Shown: positions 49,860 through 58,100 of the stretch, one piece after another | Layout: every line of letters starts with the position of its first letter | Numbering within the stretch: the stretch's first letter is position 1 | Assembly (NCBI GenBank): GCA_964627305.1 | Contig: CAZVHP010000002.1 | Span: forward strand, 1 to 64,000 | Direction: 5' to 3' | From: WJKG01 sp964627305 | Lineage (GTDB): Bacteria > Zixibacteria > MSB-5A5 > GN15 > FEB-12 | Length of the DNA: 64,000 bases | Translations under genes and position numbers: made by a program | Notes under the pieces: generated by a model | What the model was told of the DNA's origin: nothing | The model's database searches: none | The model's input: the letters and a program-made list of their open reading frames with translations, nothing else

Positions 49860-50186
49860 ATGGAGCAGCATGGACAAGGTCATTTCGGATGGCGTCTGGC
49901 GGCGCGGGCAATAGTGCTCGGTCTGGTGCTAGTCCTGATTGCCCTGGCCGGAGGTGAGCTTTGGTCGGGTCACTGTGATGCCGACTGCGAGAACCAGTGT
50001 TCCGACACCTGCGAGGGCTGTGGTGACTGCATACACTGTCTGCCTACGCTGCACATGCTGGTTGTGGTTTCGTCTAAGATGAGCTCTTGTGAGCTGATGC
50101 CTGCAGGGAATGTCTTCGGTGTGTCGCTGTCCTTCGACGGGGCTGCCGGTGGCGGTATCGATCATCCTCCCCAGAATATCTGCTGA
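49860..50186 (+). CDS. Cysteine-rich membrane-anchored small protein
   Basis: This is a 108-residue protein with AAGGCG before the ATG. Residues about 14-32 form one hydrophobic helix (AARAIVLGLVLVLIALAGG). The following WSGHCDADCENQCSD and CEGCGDCIHCLP segments place nine Cys and two His within 25 residues, a likely metal or Fe-S site on the periplasmic side. The C-terminal half is mildly hydrophobic. No known family was recognised. Its place between the TonB receptor and the RND efflux genes suggests metal sensing or chaperoning (inference). Confidence 0.7.
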   Translation: MEQHGQGHFGWRLAARAIVLGLVLVLIALAGGELWSGHCDADCENQCSDTCEGCGDCIHCLPTLHMLVVVSSKMSSCELMPAGNVFGVSLSFDGAAGGGIDHPPQNIC

Positions 50187-50342
50187 TCCTTCTTTTCGGC
50201 CGGCTCTGCCGGTTCTGCTATCTCAATCAATGAGAGTATTTGAGTGTCCGCAGCCATGGTGTTGACGCGTGTGGGGCGATAGTGTTCACGGGTCGAGTTG
50301 GATGGCGGCGGATGGGACTTGTCAATGTGCGGAGAGATGATG

Positions 50343-51902
50343 ATGAGTATGTTTGCGATGCGCGCGTGCCTGATGCTGCTGATTGCGGTCGCTCTTGTCC
50401 TGAGCGGGTGTGATGGTGACCACACTGCCCATGAGCACGCTGATGGTCACGATCATGATAGTCACGATCACGGCAGTTATGAGCACGATAGTCATGAGGG
50501 GCACGATCATGGACCGGGTGAGCACGGGCTGGTAGTGGCCCCTGGCAGCGAAGGTGAGGAAGTGAGCGACTGGTGTGCTGAGCATGCCGTGCCGGAATCG
50601 GAGTGTACGGCCTGTCATCCGGAGTTGATCGGGCGGTTCCGGGCGAGTGGCGACTGGTGCGCCGGGCACGGTCTGCCGGAGTCGCACTGCCGTCTGTGCA
50701 ATCCGGGAATCAGATTCGAGCAGGAGGAGCAGCTTCGGGCGCGAGCGTCGGAACTGGTCGAAGGGGAGCTGGAGATAATGCTGAACTTTCGGCCGAACGC
50801 CGAGGTGTGTGCCACCGATGGGGCGATAATCCAGTTTGCGTCGGTTGCGACAGCCCGGCGGGCGGGGTTGAGGGTCAGTTCGGTCTATTCGTCGGAGCGC
50901 GAGGAGGTACTGGAGGCTCCGGCGGAGGTTGTCTTTGACGAGACTGAGCTGTCGGTGGTGTCTTCGACCGTGCCGGCGCTGGTGTCTCGCTGGCTGGTAG
51001 CACCGGGCGAGGTGGTGGTCAGGGGGACGGCACTGGCGATGGTGAAGTCTCCGGCTATGGCGCAGTTGAAGTCGGCCCTGTTGGCAGCGCACGCTGAGTA
51101 TGAAGTGGAGCGAAAGGAGCTGGAGCGTCGGCAATCTTTGAAGGCGCAGGAGTTCATCAGTGCGGCAGAGCTGGATCGGCAGTTGGCGTTGACAGAGCAT
51201 GCCCGGACGAGGCTGACCGCTGCCAGGGGGTTGTTATTGGCGGCGGGCCTTGATTCGGGTGACGTTGCGGCGGTCATCGAGGCGGGAGACCTGTCGCATG
51301 AGTTCGCGCTTCGGGCGCCCGAGGCCGGGATGGTTGTCGAGCGGATGGCAAAGCCCGGTGATCTGCTTGCGGCGGGGGAAGCGTTCGCCATGATTGCCGA
51401 TCCGCACGCGATGTGGATCGAGGCGCGGCTCACCGAGCGGCAGCTTCGATGGGTCACGCCTGGTCAGCAGTTGACGTTCAGTTCTGACGGGCGAGGGATG
51501 CACCGGGTGGGTGGTGAGATAATCTGGATATCGCGTTTTTTGGATCCGCACACGCGAACGGGCACGGTACGGGCGCGGGTAGTCGATTCTGCACATGGTC
51601 TGAGCGCCGGTGAGTTCGGGCGAGTCAGGGTTGTACAGGCGCATCCTGAATCGGTCACGCTGGTGCTGAAGGATGCTGTGCAATGGGAGGGGTGTTGCAA
51701 CGTGGTGTTTGTCAGGGAGACCGAGGACCGGTACCGTCCGCGCAAGGTGCAGTTGTACGATTCGGATGGCCCCTATTATCAGGTGAGCGAGGGGGTACGT
51801 CCGGGTGACCAGGTGGTGGTTGACGGGGCGTTTCTGCTGAAGACAGAGCTGAAGAAATCGAGTATCGGCGCCGGCTGCTGCGGCCTTGACCCGATAGGTT
51901 GA
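50343..51902 (+). CDS. Heavy-metal efflux RND periplasmic adaptor (CzcB/CusB-like) with His-rich N-terminus
   Basis: This protein has about 519 residues. Several in-frame ATGs (50298 to 50349) exist, and 50343 has GGAGAG at good spacing. The signal peptide ends in lipobox VLSGC. A histidine-rich stretch follows (residues about 25-60, HDHDSHDHGSYEHDSH). Then come two heavy-metal-binding-type repeats WCAEHAVPESECTACHPEL and WCAGHGLPESHCRLCNPGI. The remainder is a membrane fusion protein: barrel-sandwich hybrid, a coiled-coil hairpin (AEYEVERKELERRQSLKAQEF) and beta-barrel domains. It links the inner-membrane pump to an outer-membrane channel and can pass metal to the pump. The stop lies 8 bp before the pump start. 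Confidence 0.92.
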   Translation: MSMFAMRACLMLLIAVALVLSGCDGDHTAHEHADGHDHDSHDHGSYEHDSHEGHDHGPGEHGLVVAPGSEGEEVSDWCAEHAVPESECTACHPELIGRFRASGDWCAGHGLPESHCRLCNPGIRFEQEEQLRARASELVEGELEIMLNFRPNAEVCATDGAIIQFASVATARRAGLRVSSVYSSEREEVLEAPAEVVFDETELSVVSSTVPALVSRWLVAPGEVVVRGTALAMVKSPAMAQLKSALLAAHAEYEVERKELERRQSLKAQEFISAAELDRQLALTEHARTRLTAARGLLLAAGLDSGDVAAVIEAGDLSHEFALRAPEAGMVVERMAKPGDLLAAGEAFAMIADPHAMWIEARLTERQLRWVTPGQQLTFSSDGRGMHRVGGEIIWISRFLDPHTRTGTVRARVVDSAHGLSAGEFGRVRVVQAHPESVTLVLKDAVQWEGCCNVVFVRETEDRYRPRKVQLYDSDGPYYQVSEGVRPGDQVVVDGAFLLKTELKKSSIGAGCCGLDPIG

Positions 51903-51910
51903 GTGGCGCT

Positions 51911-54900
51911 ATGCTGAAGACATTAGTAGAGTTTACGCTGGTGCATCGGTATGCGGTGCTGGTGCTGGCGGGATTGCTGTGTGTTGTCGGGCTGGTGGCG
52001 CTGTACGACCTGCCGTTTGACGCGTTTCCGGACACGACGCCGGTGCTGGTCCAGGTGAATGTGTCGGCGCCGGGGTGGGCGCCGGAGGATTTGGAGCGGT
52101 TGGTGACCTATCCGCTGGAGCAGGTGCTGACCGGGTTGTCCGGTCTGGAGGAGGTGCGGTCGGTCACCAAGTACGGGTTGTGCCAGGTGACGGCGATCTT
52201 TGACGACGGCACCGATCTGTACCTGGCGCGCCAGCAGGTGAGTGAGAAACTGCTGTCCGCGGAGTTGCCTGCGGGGGTGGGAGTACCGCAGCTGGGGCCG
52301 GTATCGACCGGGCTGGGAGAGATATTTCACTATATCGTGCATAGTGACGCCGAGGATGAGACGGCTGCCCGAACGGCGCAGGACTGGATCGTCAAGCCAC
52401 AGCTTCAGGCAGTGCCCGGGGTGGCGGAGATCAACAGCTGGGGTGGGTTCGAGAGGCAGTACATGGTTGTCTTCCATCCCGATGCGCTGGCCCGGTACAG
52501 TCTGTCGATCGATCAGGTGGTGCGGACGATCAGGGAGGACCTTGGGAATGTGCCGGGGGGACAGGTTGTGCGCGGCGGCGAGATGACGATTGTGCGTGGG
52601 GTGGGCACGGTGGAATCGATTGAGCAGGTCGAGCGGATCGTGCTGGCGGCACCTGAAGGGGTTCCGATCACGGTGGGGCAGGTGGGTGAAGTGGTGATCA
52701 GTCATGAACTGCGACGGGGCGCCGCTACCTATAACGGGCGGGGGGAAGCGGTGCTGGGGCTGGGGTTCATGATCACGGGAGAGAACCCGGCTGAGGTGAC
52801 TCGACTTTTGTCGGAGCGGCTGGCGGTGGCGCAGGGTAATCTTCCGGCCGAGGTCGGGGCGGTGCCGGTCTATGAGCGGACGGAGCTTGTTCGCCAGGTG
52901 CTGAGAACGGTGCGGTCGAACCTGTTGTATGGCGCGCTGCTGGTGATAGCGGTGTTGTTTGTGTTTCTGGGCAATCTTCGGGCGGGGCTGATTGTGGCCT
53001 CGGCGATTCCGATATCGATGATGTTTGCTTTCGATATGATGGCCCGTTTCGGTATTGCCGGGAGCCTGATGAGTCTGGGGGCGATCGATTTCGGTCTGGC
53101 GGTGGACAATGCGGTCATCCAGGTTGAGAACGCGGTTCGTCGTCTCTCACAGCCGGAAGACAGCCGCACGCGTCTGGAGGTGATTCGCGATGCCATTCTG
53201 GAGGTGCGCAAGCCGACCTTGTTCGGCGAGTTGATCATCATCATGGTGTATCTGCCCATCCTCACGCTGCAGGGTGTGGAGGGCAAGCTGTTCCGCCCTA
53301 TGGCGCTGACGGTTGTGTTCGTGCTGGTGGGGTCACTGATCCTGTCGTTCACGGTGCTGCCGGCGCTGGTGGGGACACTTCTGAAGCGGGGGATAAGACA
53401 GCGGGAGCCGCGCTTTGTCAACTGGCTGCGGCGGGCGTATCGACCGCTGCTGGCGGTGTCGTTGCGGCACAGCCGGAAGGTACTGGTTGTGGCTGTGTTG
53501 TTGGTGGCCGGGGGGGTGTTTTTGTTTACGCGACTGGGGGCGGAGTTTGTGCCGCGGCTGAGCGAGGGGACGATCGTGATCAATTTCGTGCGTTTGGCGG
53601 GGATATCGCTGGGCGAGTCGATCAGTTACAACACCCGGATAGAGAAGCAGTTGCTGGAGGGTTTCCCGGACGAGATATCGCATGTCTGGACGCGGGTGGG
53701 GACGGCGGAGCTTTCGACGGACCCGATGGGGCTGGAGCTTTCCGATATGTTTATCACACTCACGCCGCGGGGGCAGTGGCGACGGGCGTCGGATCAAGAG
53801 GAGCTGGTAGCGGCAATTGATGCCGAGTTGGCTGACCTGCCGGGGCAGAACCGCATCTTCACGCAACCGATTGAGATGCGGGTCAACGAGATGGTGGCGG
53901 GTATCAGATCCGACATCGGGATCAAGTTGTTCGGTGACGATCTGGCAGTACTTGAAGAGAAGGCCGAGGAGATAGCGGCGCTGACAGAGCAGATAGATGG
54001 TGCGGCAGATGTGACGGTGGAGCAACTGACAGGGCAGCCGCAGTTGCGGCTGGTGGTCGATCGGGAACGTCTGGCGCGGTTGGGTCTGACGGCCCGCGAG
54101 GTGCTGACGGCTATCGAGAGTATCGGCGGGATCACGGTGGGAGAGGTTTTCGAGGGGCAGCGTCGTTTCGACCTGGCGGTGCGGATTGACACTACCCTGT
54201 TTGAGGGCCCGGAGGATATCGACCGGGTGTTGATTCGCTCGGCGACCGGCAGTATGGTGGGGCTGGACCGGGTGACATCGGCGGTGCTCGATGAGGGGCC
54301 GGGGAGTATCACTCGCGAGTGGAGCAAGCGGCGGATCGTGATCCAGTGCAATGTGCGCGACAGGGACATGGGTTCGTTTGTCGACGAGCTTCGTGAGCGG
54401 CTGAGTCGCGACGTCGCGTTGCCACAGGACTACTTCGTGCGACTGGGGGGGCAATTCGAGCACCTCGAGCGTGCCCGGATTCGGCTGGCGATCGTGGTGC
54501 CGATCGCGCTGGGACTGATATTCGCGCTGTTGTACTGGACGTACAAATCGGCGCGTGATGCTGCTTTGATATTCTCCGGTGTGCCGCTGGCGGCGCTGGG
54601 AGGTGTTGTCACGCTGGCTCTGCGGGGGATGCCGTTTTCGATATCGGCTGGCATTGGTTTTATCGCCCTATCGGGTATCGCGGTACTGAACGGGCTGGTG
54701 TTGGTGTCGACCATCAAGCGCTTTCGGGCCGACGGGTTGGCGATCGAGCAGGCGATCACGGAAAGCGCGGTAACGCGTCTGCGACCGGTGTTGATGACAG
54801 CGCTGGTGGCGGCGCTGGGCTTTGTGCCGATGGCGATATCGACCGGCGTTGGCGCCGAGGTGCAGCGTCCACTGGCGACGGTGGTCGTCGGGGGGATTCT

Positions 54901-54979
54901 GACCTCGACGGCGCTGACACTGCTGGTACTGCCCGCGCTGTACCAGACATTCGGGCAGCGGACGCGGTCAGAGAGGTGA
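51911..54979 (+). CDS. CzcA/CusA-family heavy-metal RND efflux pump
   Basis: This is a 1,022-residue proton-driven inner-membrane pump from ATG 51911; an in-frame TTG at 51899 is also open. It has twelve membrane helices and two large periplasmic loops, with LPFDAFPDTTPVLVQVNV near the N-terminus. The heavy-metal RND proton-relay signature is intact in TM4: DFGLAVDNAVIQVEN, with Asp393, Asp399 and Glu406 at the spacing of CzcA D402, D408 and E415. A CzcC/TolC outer-membrane partner is not encoded next to it. The exported metal (Zn, Co, Cu or similar) cannot be read from the sequence. Confidence 0.94.
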   Translation: MLKTLVEFTLVHRYAVLVLAGLLCVVGLVALYDLPFDAFPDTTPVLVQVNVSAPGWAPEDLERLVTYPLEQVLTGLSGLEEVRSVTKYGLCQVTAIFDDGTDLYLARQQVSEKLLSAELPAGVGVPQLGPVSTGLGEIFHYIVHSDAEDETAARTAQDWIVKPQLQAVPGVAEINSWGGFERQYMVVFHPDALARYSLSIDQVVRTIREDLGNVPGGQVVRGGEMTIVRGVGTVESIEQVERIVLAAPEGVPITVGQVGEVVISHELRRGAATYNGRGEAVLGLGFMITGENPAEVTRLLSERLAVAQGNLPAEVGAVPVYERTELVRQVLRTVRSNLLYGALLVIAVLFVFLGNLRAGLIVASAIPISMMFAFDMMARFGIAGSLMSLGAIDFGLAVDNAVIQVENAVRRLSQPEDSRTRLEVIRDAILEVRKPTLFGELIIIMVYLPILTLQGVEGKLFRPMALTVVFVLVGSLILSFTVLPALVGTLLKRGIRQREPRFVNWLRRAYRPLLAVSLRHSRKVLVVAVLLVAGGVFLFTRLGAEFVPRLSEGTIVINFVRLAGISLGESISYNTRIEKQLLEGFPDEISHVWTRVGTAELSTDPMGLELSDMFITLTPRGQWRRASDQEELVAAIDAELADLPGQNRIFTQPIEMRVNEMVAGIRSDIGIKLFGDDLAVLEEKAEEIAALTEQIDGAADVTVEQLTGQPQLRLVVDRERLARLGLTAREVLTAIESIGGITVGEVFEGQRRFDLAVRIDTTLFEGPEDIDRVLIRSATGSMVGLDRVTSAVLDEGPGSITREWSKRRIVIQCNVRDRDMGSFVDELRERLSRDVALPQDYFVRLGGQFEHLERARIRLAIVVPIALGLIFALLYWTYKSARDAALIFSGVPLAALGGVVTLALRGMPFSISAGIGFIALSGIAVLNGLVLVSTIKRFRADGLAIEQAITESAVTRLRPVLMTALVAALGFVPMAISTGVGAEVQRPLATVVVGGILTSTALTLLVLPALYQTFGQRTRSER

Positions 54980-55065
54980 TTGCCTGGCGGTGGCCCCGGG
55001 CTGCGCACCGGTCAGGCCGGGAGGCCTGCCGCGCACGAAGTATCGTATTCCTAAGGCAGAGGGAT

Positions 55066-55180
55066 GTCGAAACCTCGCTTCGCGACCCCTTCGGGGCAGG
55101 GGTTTCGACCTACGTCAGCTTCGGGGGAGGGGTTTCGACCTACGTCAGCGGTGTCGAAACCGCAGGGATTTCGACCTACC
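55066..55180. repeat. Intergenic repeat family GTCGAAACC / TTTCGACCTAC
   Basis: GGGGTTTCGACCTACGTCAGC occurs twice in a row (about 55099 and 55139 on), a third TTTCGACCTAC lies at about 55169, and inverted GTCGAAACC occurs at 55066 and 55153. The block fills the gap up to 5 bp from the octaheme cytochrome stop codon. Confidence 0.85.
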
Positions 55181-55184
55181 TCAA

Positions 55185-56714
55185 TTATTTGCGGGCGGCG
55201 GCTTGGAGGAATCTCAGGCGGTCGCGCATATCCTGGAGGTTGCGCGCGAGGTACCACCGACCGTTTTCGAAGACACCGTAGTCGGCGCCGGCCATCGCGG
55301 CCGACAGGCGGACGGAGTTGGCATAGAACAGCCACTGCTCCACCCACAGCTTTTCCAGGCCGTCGTTGAACGGGCTGTCGTTGGAGGCTGGTCCGGGCAC
55401 AAGGTTCTGCTGCCAGGCAGCCAGAAGAACCTCGGTTGCGGTCAGGGTACGGCGATTGGTGGATGAAATGACGGCATCGAGGGCCGCGAAGTGTTTGTCA
55501 ACCCACTGATCACTGTGGCAGGAGCGGCAGACCTGCTGCATCGTCTTTTTGCGTTCCTGCTGAGTTGCAGTATCGATCAGCGCCTCGGTGACGGGGGTGC
55601 CATCGAGGTTAGTCGGCAGCTGCAGGCCGTCGGCGTTGACGATGGTCGAGGTGTTGGGCGAGAGCGGGTGGGGGTGGGCGTAGGGCAGGCCAAACAGGCG
55701 GGTGTGGAGTCGGTCGTTCATCTGGTGTGTGCGGATGGCCACCACCTCGCCCTCGGTATCCTCGAGGAGGCTGATGTGGCAGACGGCGCAGGTGGGGGCG
55801 TTGAAATCGCGACCGATGGTCCACGGAATGGTGTCCATAGTGTAGGTGCTCTTGTTGCTGAAGAAGATATTGCCGTGTTTGCTGACCGAGTAGATCTTGT
55901 AGGCAGGAACATCGGGGCCTTTGTGGCATTCGGAGCAGGTGTAGGGTTGGCGGGCAACCTCGATGGAGAACTCGTGCCGGGGATGGCAGGGGGTGCAGGC
56001 GCCCATGGTGCCATCGGGGTTGAGGCGTCCGACGCCCCGGTTGGGCCAGCCGGTCAGATCGGGGAAGGTCATTTCGCCGAACATGGTTTCGCGCTCGGTC
56101 AGGCCGGCGACGGTAACGTCGGTCCCATGACAGAAGAAACACGACTGACTGCCGGTGAGGCTGTCGGCGCCATGTTGTACGAGGGAGTCTCCGGTCCACG
56201 AGGTGATACCGTTGATGGCCTCGATGAGCAGTTGATAGGTATCGTTGTGGGCCAGATTGACATGGGCGTGTGACATGAGGTTCCTGGCATACTGGGCGCG
56301 TTCTTCGGGGTGACAGGTATCGCAGTCGGCAGGGGTGACGACGGTGTGGACGGGGTAGTCATTGTGGTCGAAGGTGTCACCGTGGGTGTCGGCGTTCATG
56401 GTGTGGCACTCGGCGCAGCCGACGGCGATGGTGGTGAGCGAATCGGGCAGGTCGCTGGCGGAGACGCGGCGGTAGGGCTGGGTGCCCTGTAGTGCCTGCG
56501 CGGGTGTGACGAGGGCGTGGCGGCTGCGCTGCCAGTCGGCGACGATGCCGGGCGTAACGGAGGCATGGCAGATCAGGCAGGCATCGGTGGCGTCGCTCAC
56601 GGGGGCCGGCGTGGCGGCTGCGGCCGGGCCGCCGGGTAAGGTGATTACGGTGGCGAGCAGAATCAGGCATGTGACACTGAGAGAGTGTCGGGTTTTGTAT
56701 GCGGAGGGAATCAT
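55185..56714 (-). CDS. Octaheme c-type cytochrome, hydroxylamine oxidoreductase-like
   Basis: This is a 509-residue exported protein with a signal peptide at 1-34. Eight CxxCH haem sites are visible: CLICH, CAECH, CDTCH, CFFCH, CTPCH, CSECH, CAVCH and CRSCH. The number, spacing and C-terminal helical region (MAGADYGVFENGRWYLAR) fit the HAO/octaheme reductase family. HAO proteins oxidise hydroxylamine or reduce nitrite to ammonium in the periplasm, and which applies depends on the P460 cross-link tyrosine, which I cannot assign with certainty. A ccm/TlpA-type system is needed for haem attachment; a TlpA-like protein is at 33773. Confidence 0.85.
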   Translation of the reverse strand: MIPSAYKTRHSLSVTCLILLATVITLPGGPAAAATPAPVSDATDACLICHASVTPGIVADWQRSRHALVTPAQALQGTQPYRRVSASDLPDSLTTIAVGCAECHTMNADTHGDTFDHNDYPVHTVVTPADCDTCHPEERAQYARNLMSHAHVNLAHNDTYQLLIEAINGITSWTGDSLVQHGADSLTGSQSCFFCHGTDVTVAGLTERETMFGEMTFPDLTGWPNRGVGRLNPDGTMGACTPCHPRHEFSIEVARQPYTCSECHKGPDVPAYKIYSVSKHGNIFFSNKSTYTMDTIPWTIGRDFNAPTCAVCHISLLEDTEGEVVAIRTHQMNDRLHTRLFGLPYAHPHPLSPNTSTIVNADGLQLPTNLDGTPVTEALIDTATQQERKKTMQQVCRSCHSDQWVDKHFAALDAVISSTNRRTLTATEVLLAAWQQNLVPGPASNDSPFNDGLEKLWVEQWLFYANSVRLSAAMAGADYGVFENGRWYLARNLQDMRDRLRFLQAAARK

Positions 56715-56779
56715 CTGGGTGCTATCCTTTGCAATGGGTCAGGGGCAGAGGACGAATCGGTGTCAGGTGAGAGTGTGGC

Positions 56780-56808
56780 ATAATGGAACGTCCTTTTTGC
56801 CGTGTCAA
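56780..56808 (-). promoter_or_regulatory. Promoter for the octaheme cytochrome gene
   Basis: On the minus strand TTGACA (56808-56803), 17 bp and CATTAT (56785-56780) lie 65 bp before the start codon. Confidence 0.65.
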
Positions 56809-56903
56809 ACGGTCTACGGGAGCCTTTGCAACATAGTGATTGATGTGACCGAGGTCAAGGATGTGATACAGGCAAGCTGGTCGACGATTTGGTGTCTTCA
56901 GGC

Positions 56904-56932
56904 TTGCATTTGAGACGCCGACACATTAGTAA
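56904..56932 (+). promoter_or_regulatory. Promoter candidate for fbaB
   Basis: TTGCAT at 56904-56909, 17 bp and TAGTAA at 56927-56932 lie 43 bp before the start codon at 56976. It is divergent from the cytochrome promoter. Confidence 0.45.
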
Positions 56933-56975
56933 TACCGTGTGAACAGGGAAATTCCAACCGTAAGGAGATATGGTT

Positions 56976-58028
56976 ATGATCGACAAGATCGAGAAGCTGC
57001 TGGGTGCAGATAAGGACCTTCTGACCCACAAGTGCAAAACGGTCGACAAGTCTGCGCTCCACTTGCCGGGGCCCGACTACATAGACCGCGTCTTTGCTCA
57101 CACGGACCGCTCGCCGTCGGTTCTGCGATCCATGAACTGGCTGTTTGGCACCGGTCGTCTGGGTGGGACAGGCTATCTGTCGATCCTGCCGGTCGATCAG
57201 GGGATCGAGCACTCCGGCGGTGCCTCGTTTGCTCCCAACCCGATCTACTTCGATCCGGCGAAGATTGTGGAGCTGGCGATTGAGGGTGGCTGCAACGGGG
57301 TGGCGTCCACATTCGGTGTGCTGGGAGCGATCAGCCGGAAGTACGCGCACAAGATTCCGTTTATCGTGAAACTGAACCACAACGAGATGCTGACCTACCC
57401 CAACGATTATGACCAGATCATGTACGCCAGTGTCAAGGATGCGTTCAACCTTGGTGCGGTGGGGGTGGGTGCGACGATCTACTTCGGCAACGAGAACTTC
57501 AGCCGTGAGTTGCAGGAAGTCTCCGATGCTTTCAGCTATGCCCACGAGCTGGGGATGTTTACGGTGCTGTGGTGCTACCTGCGCAATCCCGCCTTCAAGA
57601 AGGAGGGGACGGATTACCATACTGCCGCTGACCTGACCGGGCAGGCAAATCACATCGGCGTGACGATTGGCGCTGACATCATCAAGCAGAAACAGGCGAC
57701 ATCCAACGGTGGTTACAAGGCCATTGATTTCGGCAAGACTCATGAGAAAGTCTACTCCGAACTGACCAGTGACAACCCGATCGATCTGACGCGCTACCAG
57801 GTTGTCAACTGCTACATGGGACGTATCGGCATGATCAATTCCGGTGGTGCTTCCGGTGGAAAGAACGATTTGGCTCAGGCGGTGCGCACGGCTGTTATCA
57901 ATAAGCGGGCGGGCGGCATGGGCCTGATTTCGGGGCGTAAGTCATTCCAGCGTCCGATGAAGGACGGTGTGAAGCTGCTCAACGCCATTCAGGATGTCTT
58001 TCTGAGTAAGGAAGTGACGATAGCGTAG
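56976..58028 (+). CDS. fbaB: Class I fructose-bisphosphate aldolase (FbaB/DhnA type)
   Basis: This 350-residue cytoplasmic enzyme of glycolysis and gluconeogenesis cleaves fructose-1,6-bisphosphate. The start at 56976 is 8 nt after AAGGAG (an ATG at 56970 is too close). The N-terminal SILPVDQGIEHSGG and FIVKLNHNE motifs are those of DhnA-type aldolases. The Schiff-base lysine is in GADIIKQKQ and falls at residue 237, the same number as in E. coli FbaB, and the total length is also the same. MGLISGRKSFQRP closes the phosphate site. Confidence 0.95.
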   Translation: MIDKIEKLLGADKDLLTHKCKTVDKSALHLPGPDYIDRVFAHTDRSPSVLRSMNWLFGTGRLGGTGYLSILPVDQGIEHSGGASFAPNPIYFDPAKIVELAIEGGCNGVASTFGVLGAISRKYAHKIPFIVKLNHNEMLTYPNDYDQIMYASVKDAFNLGAVGVGATIYFGNENFSRELQEVSDAFSYAHELGMFTVLWCYLRNPAFKKEGTDYHTAADLTGQANHIGVTIGADIIKQKQATSNGGYKAIDFGKTHEKVYSELTSDNPIDLTRYQVVNCYMGRIGMINSGGASGGKNDLAQAVRTAVINKRAGGMGLISGRKSFQRPMKDGVKLLNAIQDVFLSKEVTIA

Positions 58029-58062
58029 GACGTGTTGCCAGTTTGGTGGCGGTGAAGCGATG

Positions 58063-58098
58063 ACGGGCAGCGGCCAACGCTGCCCGTTTGTCATTTTC
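58063..58098. terminator. Bidirectional terminator between fbaB and the ABC permease
   Basis: A perfect 10-bp stem (ACGGGCAGCG with CGCTGCCCGT) with a 5-nt loop sits between the convergent genes and is followed by TTGTCATTTTC. Confidence 0.75.
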
Positions 58099-58100
58099 AG

